Assembly (NCBI GenBank): GCA_030583665.1
Contig: CP129469.1
Span: 2,905,043 to 2,969,042, forward strand
Direction of reading: 5' to 3'
DNA: 64,000 nucleotides
From: Candidatus Jettenia sp. AMX2
GTDB lineage: Bacteria > Planctomycetota > Brocadiia > Brocadiales > Brocadiaceae
Made by a program: the position numbers and the translations under genes. This document shows, piece after piece, positions 42,888-50,080 of the stretch. Each line of letters starts with the position of its first letter. Position 1 is the stretch's first letter. The notes beneath the pieces were generated by a model. The model searched no databases and was not told where the DNA came from. It was given only the letters and a program-made list of their open reading frames with translations.

Positions 42888-45565
42888 ATCGTATAGCCAT
42901 GGCAATTAAAAATCGCTTAAGTCTTCGCCTACCGCAGGCAGATAGTCTCAATATGCTAGCAGAGTTGACTGATAAACTGACCCTTCAGAAAAATGGCGAT
43001 TTATCTATTGCACTAGAAATAGTCAAAAATGCCTATCCTACCTGTACCGATTTTGAGAGAAATTTCCCGTCAATTTGTTTTTCGCTGGCCACCGGGGTTG
43101 GCAAGACCCGACTTATGGGGGCTTTCGTAGTTTACCTGTATTTGTCAAAAGGCATGAGAAACTTTTTTGTTTTGGCTCCCAATATCACCATTTATAACAA
43201 ATTGATTGAAGATTTCTCCAATCCCACCAGTCCAAAATATGTATTTCAGGGTATCGGTGAGTTTGTTCACAGACAACCACATATTATTACAGGCGATAAT
43301 TATAACGAAATTCGTCAGACAAAAATGTTCAAATCTGATATCCATATCAGCATTTTTAATATATCCAAGATAAATGCCGAAACGAAAGGTGGCAAACTTC
43401 CACGCGTAAAAAGGCTTTCAGAATACCTGGGTGATTCTTATTTTAATTACCTCGCCGGTCTTGATGATCTGGTTTTGTTGATGGACGAATCTCATCATTA
43501 CCGTGCAGACAGGGGGATGCAGGTTATTAATGAATTAAACCCGATTTTAGGATTAGAAGTTACAGCTACTCCACAGATAGAACGAAGCGGAGGTACTATC
43601 AAATTTAAAAATGTCGTCTATGAATATTCGTTAGCTAAAGCTATTCAAGATGGATTTGTAAAGGAACCAGCAGTAGCTACCAGAAAGGATTTCAATCCTG
43701 CACAATACTCCAATGAAGAATTGGATAGAATAAAACTGGAAGACGGTATACGAATTCATGAAGACACGAAAGTAGCGTTGGATATTTACGCAAGGAATAG
43801 TAAGGAAAAACGGGTCAAGCCGTTTGTATTGGTTGTTGCTCAGCATACAGAACATGCAAATGACCTGAAAAAGTTAATAACCTCAAGTTCATTCTTTCAT
43901 GGTGATTATGCAGATAAGGTAATGGAGATTCATTCGAATCAGTCCGGGGAAGAAAAAGATGAGAATATTGAGAAGTTGATTTCTTTAGAAAATCCTGAAA
44001 ACAAGATAGAAATTGTAATCCACGTTAACATGTTAAAAGAGGGCTGGGACGTAACGAATCTTTACACAATCATCCCCCTGCGGACAGCGACATCATTGAC
44101 CTTACGAGAACAAACTATTGGTAGAGGGCTACGATTGCCTTATGGGAAAAGGACGGGAAACGACAAAGTAGATAAATTGACGATTGTAGCTCATGATAAA
44201 TTCCAGGAAATAGTAGATGGGGCAAATAAACCTGATTCTATCATTAATCGGCAAAATATTATTGTAATTGATACACAAGAATTAAATGAGCAAAAAGAAG
44301 TTATTACCTCTGTTTCAAGCATTGAACAGAAGTTCGAAGAGGAACAAAAAAGGATAAATAATATTACTGAACCGGAAAGCAGGCAGAAAGCACTGATCAA
44401 TCTGGAGCTACAAAAGACGATCCTTTCAACCCTTCCGGAAATGAGCAATGCAGTTAAAAATGTTCATGAATTAACGAGGTTTGAAATTAAACAGATCGCA
44501 TTAGAGAAGATAAAACAGAAGATTTATAGTTCTCCGCAAAAAAATTTATTTGCCGCAGAGATGGTAAAGGAGGTTGAAGCTGCATATGAAACGGTAGTAA
44601 ATGAGTTTGTAAGAAATATTATAGAAATTCCACGGATTACTATCCAACCAGGTAATGAAATAAAGTCTGGCTTCAGGGATTTTAATCTGGACACAAAAAG
44701 TCTTAATTATCAGCCAGTATCGGAAGAAATATTAATAAGGAAACTTCGCGAGCAGGAGAACTGCCTAGAAATTCTGAATGGGATAGACAAAGGGAGAATT
44801 ATCATTGATAAGCCTGAGAATCTCATAGTGAATGAGCTTGTGAACTATCCGGAAATAGATTACGATACACAAGCGGATTTGTTATTTAGATTAGCACAAC
44901 AAGCTGCCGGAAAATTCAAAACATATCTTGATGATAATATGTGTATGAACGTTGTCCAGTATCATAAAAAAGAAATTGGAAAGTATATTCATTCACAGTT
45001 AATGCAACATTTTTATTATGAAGCACCGGGCTATGAAAAACCTGTTGTAAAGCCATTTACAAGGATTGAAGAACATAACTTTTCAAAATATACAAAAGAC
45101 AGCATGCATCATTTTACAGAAACAATTACTCCAACAAGTGCCATTCCTGGTAAAGTATTTAGTGGTTTTAGAAAGGCTTGTCATAACCTGTATAAGTTTG
45201 ATTCTAAAACAGAGAAGGATTTTGCCTCTATCTTAGAGCAAGATAAGTCTGTCCTTAAGTGGATGAGGCCGGCTTTGAATCAATTCATGATATATTGGAA
45301 GCACAATTCGAAACAATACATTCCCGATTTTGTTGTGGAGACTGTTGATTCAATTTATATGGTGGAAACAAAAAAAGAGGGAGATATCGAATTAACGGAT
45401 ATTAAAGAAAAAGCTCAAGCAGCCTATCAATATTGTAAGTATGCGACTGAATATACCAATCAAAATGGAGGAAAACCATGGAAATATATCTTGATTCCCC
45501 ACAATGCGATAATGATAAATATGGGTTTTGTAACACTTGTGATGATGTATGAGTATCATCAATAA
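42884..45565 (+). CDS. Type III restriction-type helicase-nuclease (Res-like)
   Basis: An 893-residue superfamily 2 helicase fused to a nuclease. Walker A ATGVGKTRLM near residue 69, DEAD-box variant LLMDESHHYRAD near 200, motif III EVTATPQIE, motif VI REQTIGRGLRLPYGKR near 405. The C-terminus carries a PD-(D/E)XK pattern, YIPDFVVETVDSIYMVETKK, near residues 810-830. Together these match Res subunits of type III systems. It starts four bases before the end of the nuclease gene, completing a Mod-YhcG-Res operon. No promoter was identified; the operon probably begins upstream of the cyclase-like gene. Confidence 0.88.
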   Translation: MNRIAMAIKNRLSLRLPQADSLNMLAELTDKLTLQKNGDLSIALEIVKNAYPTCTDFERNFPSICFSLATGVGKTRLMGAFVVYLYLSKGMRNFFVLAPNITIYNKLIEDFSNPTSPKYVFQGIGEFVHRQPHIITGDNYNEIRQTKMFKSDIHISIFNISKINAETKGGKLPRVKRLSEYLGDSYFNYLAGLDDLVLLMDESHHYRADRGMQVINELNPILGLEVTATPQIERSGGTIKFKNVVYEYSLAKAIQDGFVKEPAVATRKDFNPAQYSNEELDRIKLEDGIRIHEDTKVALDIYARNSKEKRVKPFVLVVAQHTEHANDLKKLITSSSFFHGDYADKVMEIHSNQSGEEKDENIEKLISLENPENKIEIVIHVNMLKEGWDVTNLYTIIPLRTATSLTLREQTIGRGLRLPYGKRTGNDKVDKLTIVAHDKFQEIVDGANKPDSIINRQNIIVIDTQELNEQKEVITSVSSIEQKFEEEQKRINNITEPESRQKALINLELQKTILSTLPEMSNAVKNVHELTRFEIKQIALEKIKQKIYSSPQKNLFAAEMVKEVEAAYETVVNEFVRNIIEIPRITIQPGNEIKSGFRDFNLDTKSLNYQPVSEEILIRKLREQENCLEILNGIDKGRIIIDKPENLIVNELVNYPEIDYDTQADLLFRLAQQAAGKFKTYLDDNMCMNVVQYHKKEIGKYIHSQLMQHFYYEAPGYEKPVVKPFTRIEEHNFSKYTKDSMHHFTETITPTSAIPGKVFSGFRKACHNLYKFDSKTEKDFASILEQDKSVLKWMRPALNQFMIYWKHNSKQYIPDFVVETVDSIYMVETKKEGDIELTDIKEKAQAAYQYCKYATEYTNQNGGKPWKYILIPHNAIMINMGFVTLVMMYEYHQ

Positions 45566-46020
45566 GATTCATTATCGAAATTTGATAAAATATTGATAGA
45601 GAGAAATAGAAATTTTTGCAAACGAAATAATAAAGGCAAAGAAAAGATTAATGCAAAAGGGGTAATTATATCTATTGGAGAGTAAAAGGGTCACATCTTA
45701 AATATTCAGTTTTAATCTTTTTTGCCTCTATTTTTATAAAAACTCAGGTAGCGTCCAATTACAATTAATACTTAATTTTTAAGATGTGACTCTCTTTCTC
45801 TGATATATTCTATTTTCAAGGTCTGACCCTAAACACTCATTTAAGATGTGTCCCTCTGACCCACTTAGAATTTAGTAGACCCTAATTAATAAAAAGTGTT
45901 CATTTTTTAAAATACGAGTAAAAAATTGAACACTATAGAGGTTGGTTGACTTTCCTAAACTAAATTGTGATAATTAAAAAAGATTTTAGATAATTAGTTC
46001 GCAATATTGGAGATGAGTAG
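45566..46020. other. 455-base gene-free stretch with inverted repeats
   Basis: No gene is seen. Perfect 13-bp arms GTCACATCTTAAA (45690-45702) and its complement (45778-45790) enclose 75 bases, and a third half-site TTTAAGATGTG lies at 45840-45850, giving a composite of palindromic fragments. It may be the remains of a small mobile element; direct evidence of transposition is lacking. The last 60 bases are AT-rich and should contain the HicB promoter. Confidence 0.55.
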
Positions 46021-46224
46021 ATGAAAATTCAAGTAATTTTAGAACCAAGCAATGAAGGTGGGTTTACAGCAATTGTTCCATCACTTCCCGGCTGTATAAG
46101 TGAAGGCAATACCAAAGAGGAAGCATTAAAAAATATTAGAGAAGCCATTGAACTCTATCTCGAACCAGTCGATGATGATCAGAGGTTTACTCCAAATGCA
46201 CAGGTCTTAGAAATTTCCTTATGA
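46021..46224 (+). CDS. hicB: HicB-family antitoxin (pair 1)
   Basis: A 67-residue HicB protein that binds HicA and its own promoter. The partial RNase H fold is visible as GGFTAIVPSLPGCISEGNTK followed by EEALKNIREAIELYLE. It lacks a separate DNA-binding tail, as in short HicB forms. It overlaps the HicA frame by 4 bases (ATGA). No disruption seen. Confidence 0.85.
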   Translation: MKIQVILEPSNEGGFTAIVPSLPGCISEGNTKEEALKNIREAIELYLEPVDDDQRFTPNAQVLEISL

Positions 46225-46478
46225 CAAAAGTTCCGAGTTTGAATTACGGGCAGGTTATCAATGCTTTACATCGTGATGGATGGGTTATTGTTCGTCAAAA
46301 AGGTAGTCACATACGTTTACAAAAACATGCAATGGAAAAAACGTTAAAACTTACAGTTCCAGCCCACAATCCTATAAAGAGGTCTACACTCTGGTGTTGT
46401 TTTCTCATCCAATTTGAATTGGCTTCCAACAAATGCAAACATCCAAGCCATAGTCCTGAAAAGCTGTCTATCCTGTAA
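46221..46478 (+). CDS. hicA: HicA-like toxin with foreign C-terminus (pair 1)
   Basis: The first 57 residues are HicA, an mRNA interferase of the dsRBD fold: NALHRDGWVIVRQKGSHIRL contains the active-site His in GSH, and KLTVPAHNPIKRSTL is the usual end of the core. From position 46392 the sequence no longer resembles HicA (missing the final helix), and an unrelated tail of 28 residues follows. The active site is present, so partial function is possible, but the missing helix and replaced tail suggest a damaged toxin. Classified as coding because the frame is open. Confidence 0.65.
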   Translation: MTKVPSLNYGQVINALHRDGWVIVRQKGSHIRLQKHAMEKTLKLTVPAHNPIKRSTLWCCFLIQFELASNKCKHPSHSPEKLSIL

Positions 46479-46719
46479 ATAAGCGCCTGTTCCGAATCAC
46501 GCCCGGTGTGATCCGCTCCCGGTTCAGGAAAATCAAAGATATACACATCCCTCAAGGCAATCAAAATCCTTCGGAATGGTCATAAAAATCCCAAATGTAA
46601 AATTTATTGCCTATAGCATCAAGAGTAGTATATAATTTGAAATATTTCTTTTATTGATACCTCTTAATTCATTCACCTATTTAAAGTAAAATCAACCCTT
46701 TTAAAAAGGAAGATTGATT

Positions 46720-46953
46720 ATGAAATTACTCAATTATCGAATTTTACTCAGAAAAGAACCAGAGGGTGGCTATACGGTAATTGTCCCTACTTTACCAGGC
46801 TGTATTACCTACGGAGATACTATTGAAGAAGCAATCAAAATGGCAAAAGACGCAATCGAGCTTTATATAGAAAGCTTGAAAATACACGGTGAAGAAATAC
46901 CTACAGAGGAAGATACCTTAGAATATACTTTAACGATAAAATCTCATGACTAA
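46720..46953 (+). CDS. hicB: HicB-family antitoxin (pair 2)
   Basis: A 77-residue HicB (GGYTVIVPTLPGCITYGDTI, EEAIKMAKDAIELYIE) about 57% alike by eye to the first. Start at 46720 has AAAGGAAG upstream; a TTG at 46714 in frame is less likely. The reading frame overlaps the HicA start by 8 bases. Intact. Confidence 0.85.
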   Translation: MKLLNYRILLRKEPEGGYTVIVPTLPGCITYGDTIEEAIKMAKDAIELYIESLKIHGEEIPTEEDTLEYTLTIKSHD

Positions 46954-47172
46954 ACTTCCTCTTCTTACTTCTCAACAGGTTATTAAACTTATTGAAAGAA
47001 AAGGGTTTATTTTGATAGAACAAAAGGCAGCCATCATATTTACTACCACCCGGAAAATAAAAGAAGAGTTGTTGTACCATTTCATAAAAAAGACCTGCCT
47101 AAAGGAACTTTGCATGAAATTTTAAAACAAGCAGGTATAAGCAGGGAAGAAATACAAGAACTTATGAAATAA
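46946..47172 (+). pseudogene. hicA: HicA toxin inactivated by a one-base deletion (pair 2)
   Basis: Starts MTKLPLLTSQQVIKLIERKG. At 47024-47032 the frame breaks within the codons for the active-site loop: restoring one G (QKGSHH) gives the normal remainder SHHIYYHPENKRRVVVPFHK and GTLHEILKQAGISREEIQEL up to a stop at 47172. As it stands, translation ends after 59 codons with an unrelated tail that lacks the His and the C-terminal helix. Confidence 0.85.
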
Positions 47173-47217
47173 TAATGCTATATATTCAAATTAGTAGAAA
47201 TTAGGAAAAACCTTATT

Positions 47218-49917
47218 ATGTCTATACAGAAAATTTGTTATGCATTAAAAACAACATCTTTAAGAAAAGTAAAAAGAGGTTTGAGAAATTTTATCATAGT
47301 TCTGGCTGCATTCCCGATGACAGGCCATTTTCACTGCTATGGGAAAGAGTGGGAAAACCCTACACCTGACCTGTTTAAGGCATCTCAGCAGGCCTCGGTA
47401 TTCTATCTCGATAACGGTATGGAAGTTATCCTCATTGAGAACCATGCAAACCCAATGATTGCAGCAGTTACCCTCGTTAAAACCGGCAGCCGCAATGAAG
47501 ACGCCGCCAGCAACGGGACAGCCCATTTTCTTGAACACCTGCTCTTTAACGGCACAAAAAACCGCACACAGGAAAAAATCTACAGCGAGATGGATTTTTA
47601 CGGTGGTTATAATAACGCTCACACTGCAAGGGATTATACGAATTATATGATTCTTATGCCGAAAGAATACATTGCCCAGGGTATGGACATCCAGGCGGAT
47701 ATGTTGTTTAACTCCACCCTTCCTCCGGAAAAGTTTGAAAAGGAGCGCGGCATTGTAATCGAAGAAATCGGCAAAAGCCTGAACCAGCCAACGTATCAGG
47801 TACAAAATTATTTTCACAGGACATTCTTTGCCGGTACACCTTACGAACGTCCTGTTCTCGGGACGATCTCTACCATCTCACATTTAAAACGTGAGCATGT
47901 ACTCGCATATTATCAAACCTGGTATGTACCCAACAATATGACCTTGATGGTAATCGGTGATTTTTCAATCCCTGACATCATGGAGCTGGTGAAGGAAAAA
48001 TATGGACCATATCCCCCGGGACCACTTCCTGAACATAAACCCGTACAACCTGAACAACCATCACATTTGCATACTGTCAGGATAGATGCGGCTGAAGAAC
48101 TTCCGGAAGATCGTCAGTATCTTACGGTGGCTTACCTGCTGCAATCACCCGTTTCAATAAACATCCCCGCATTGGAACTCCTGGCAGAATTTCTCGGAGG
48201 CAGAGAAACCTCTGTACTGAAAACACTTTTCAAACAGAAACCTTACCTTGGCATGGTCAACAATATCAATGCAGACATGCATTTTAACCGTGATTTTTCA
48301 ACCCTGCAGATTTCTGCAGAACTCCCCCTGGATGCCAATGTGGATAAGGTCATTGAATTAATTGTGCAAAGCGTAGAGAGTATGGCACATAAACCTGTAC
48401 CTGACAGCGAGATAACATCAATTTTGACTGCACATCAAATACAGGAAATTTACCTCCGGGAGCAACTCCATTACTATGCCATGATGAAATCAGGCTATCT
48501 TGCAGCAGGTGGCTATTCCTTTCTTCAGAACTATACAGACAGGCTTATGCAAGTAAAGCCGCTTTCCGTTCTGGAGGTTGCAAAACAACAGGTACAGACC
48601 AAAATACCGGTTGTTATCCTGATATCACCTTCCCGTCGTGCTGCCACTGCTACAGAAACAGGATCGTCAAATCAATATCATAAGGAAACCCTGGAGAACG
48701 GACTGACTGTGGCGGTAAAGGAAAACAAGGACAGCCGGGTTATCGGTATCCACCTCCTAGCCAGGGAACGCAGCTTAAGCGAAGGCAAGGACAGATGGGG
48801 AATGACAGAAATTTTACAGCGGATGCTCATCATGGGTGGTACAGAAAACCATCCGGAAATGGAGCTAAACCAGGCTTTTGAATCCATCGGTGCTGAGTTG
48901 AAATTATATGATAATCCCTATATCCCTTTCGACGATTATTACCACACACCACAATTCGCTTATATTCGTTTAAAACTGATTGATGTTTTTTTTGAAAAAG
49001 GACTGAAACTGCTTGCCGGCATGGTATCAAAACCGCGACTTACAAGAGAGGTCTTTGAACAGGCAAGAAAACAAGTTATATCACTTTCAGCAGCAGATGC
49101 TTTGAGTACACCGGTAGTCGCCAGCCGGCTTTTATATGATACCCTGTTTGCAGAAAATCCCGGCTTCGGCTGGTTACTCGGCGATACAAAAAAACTTGAA
49201 CAGCTTCAGTTAAAGGAGATACAGGAATTTCAACGTAAATTTTATAACCCCGCAAACCTGATACTGGTTATTTCAGGCAATTTGTCCGGGGAAGAGGTGA
49301 TGAAGCTGGTTAAAAAATACCTTGGTGGAACCTGGGGGGAAAGTGGATGGCAGCCACAGGAGTTCACACCGCAATTTCGTAAACCTGACACTACGGTACG
49401 TAAAAAGTTAGGTAAACCACAGTCACATATCTCCCTCACCAGTACCTTTGAGGTGAAGGAAGAGGACAGGCCTGCGCTGGATATTCTTGGCAGTCTTTTT
49501 TCTGACCGGCTCACATTCAATCTACGTGAGAGGCAGGGGCTTGCCTACACCATTGGTACAGGTTTTAAAAAATATCGGGATAGCCAGTGGTACACAATTA
49601 CCATGGGCACACGGCCTGAGAATATAGAACGTGCTGTTGCCGGTATTAAGGAAGAAATTTCTACTATACGGAAAACAACCTTTGATACTGATGAAGTGGA
49701 GAAGACAATCAACGCTGTGATGGGACGCCGTAGCATGAGACGGCTGGACCGAGTCAACCAGGCATATTACATAAGTATGGAACTGCTTGACGGTAGATCT
49801 CCGGAAGCAGATGACCTCTATCATGAGAAGTTGAAGAAGGTTATGCCCCGGGATCTGGAACACCTTGTGAAAAAGGTCTTTAAGGATGACAACTATCTTA
49901 TAGTAATCGTGGAATAA
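47218..49917 (+). CDS. M16 family zinc metallopeptidase, exported
   Basis: An 899-residue protein with two M16 halves. The N-terminal 40 residues contain a hydrophobic segment (FIIVLAAFPMTGHFHCYG), probably a signal peptide. The zinc site HFLEH (inverted HXXEH) lies near residue 104 in NGTAHFLEHLLFNGT, with the distal Glu in ERGIVIEEIGKS. The second half (around 470-899) has the R/Y segment LRERQGLAYTIGTGF typical of the inactive partner domain. Fused active and inactive M16 halves are usual for periplasmic processing or peptide-clearing enzymes. It stands alone after the toxin-antitoxin remnants. Confidence 0.88.
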   Translation: MSIQKICYALKTTSLRKVKRGLRNFIIVLAAFPMTGHFHCYGKEWENPTPDLFKASQQASVFYLDNGMEVILIENHANPMIAAVTLVKTGSRNEDAASNGTAHFLEHLLFNGTKNRTQEKIYSEMDFYGGYNNAHTARDYTNYMILMPKEYIAQGMDIQADMLFNSTLPPEKFEKERGIVIEEIGKSLNQPTYQVQNYFHRTFFAGTPYERPVLGTISTISHLKREHVLAYYQTWYVPNNMTLMVIGDFSIPDIMELVKEKYGPYPPGPLPEHKPVQPEQPSHLHTVRIDAAEELPEDRQYLTVAYLLQSPVSINIPALELLAEFLGGRETSVLKTLFKQKPYLGMVNNINADMHFNRDFSTLQISAELPLDANVDKVIELIVQSVESMAHKPVPDSEITSILTAHQIQEIYLREQLHYYAMMKSGYLAAGGYSFLQNYTDRLMQVKPLSVLEVAKQQVQTKIPVVILISPSRRAATATETGSSNQYHKETLENGLTVAVKENKDSRVIGIHLLARERSLSEGKDRWGMTEILQRMLIMGGTENHPEMELNQAFESIGAELKLYDNPYIPFDDYYHTPQFAYIRLKLIDVFFEKGLKLLAGMVSKPRLTREVFEQARKQVISLSAADALSTPVVASRLLYDTLFAENPGFGWLLGDTKKLEQLQLKEIQEFQRKFYNPANLILVISGNLSGEEVMKLVKKYLGGTWGESGWQPQEFTPQFRKPDTTVRKKLGKPQSHISLTSTFEVKEEDRPALDILGSLFSDRLTFNLRERQGLAYTIGTGFKKYRDSQWYTITMGTRPENIERAVAGIKEEISTIRKTTFDTDEVEKTINAVMGRRSMRRLDRVNQAYYISMELLDGRSPEADDLYHEKLKKVMPRDLEHLVKKVFKDDNYLIVIVE

Positions 49918-49971
49918 AGTATATACCTTAATCCGCTATAAGCTAAATATCACATGTTCAGGATAGTATTA

Positions 49972-50066
49972 AGATTGCTTCGTAGCGGAGTTTGCCTTGA
50001 GTAAAAACGAATGCGATCCTCGCAATGACCATTGAGAAATGTCATTGCAAGCACACAAGCAATCTC
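49972..50066. repeat. Palindromic intergenic element
   Basis: Outer arms AGATTGCTT (49972-49980) and AAGCAATCT (50057-50065) with inner arms GCAATGAC (50022-50029) and GTCATTGC (50041-50048). It is a degenerate form of a widespread type of bacterial intergenic repeat. It lies between the M16 gene and the sensor gene. Confidence 0.65.
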
Positions 50067-50080
50067 TTCCCCTCAATTTT

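Noticed and set aside
46307-46564. Minus-strand protein overlapping the tail of hicA 1
   Set aside because: No recognised family and it runs across the HicA core on the other strand; possibly part of the foreign sequence fused to hicA but not supportable.
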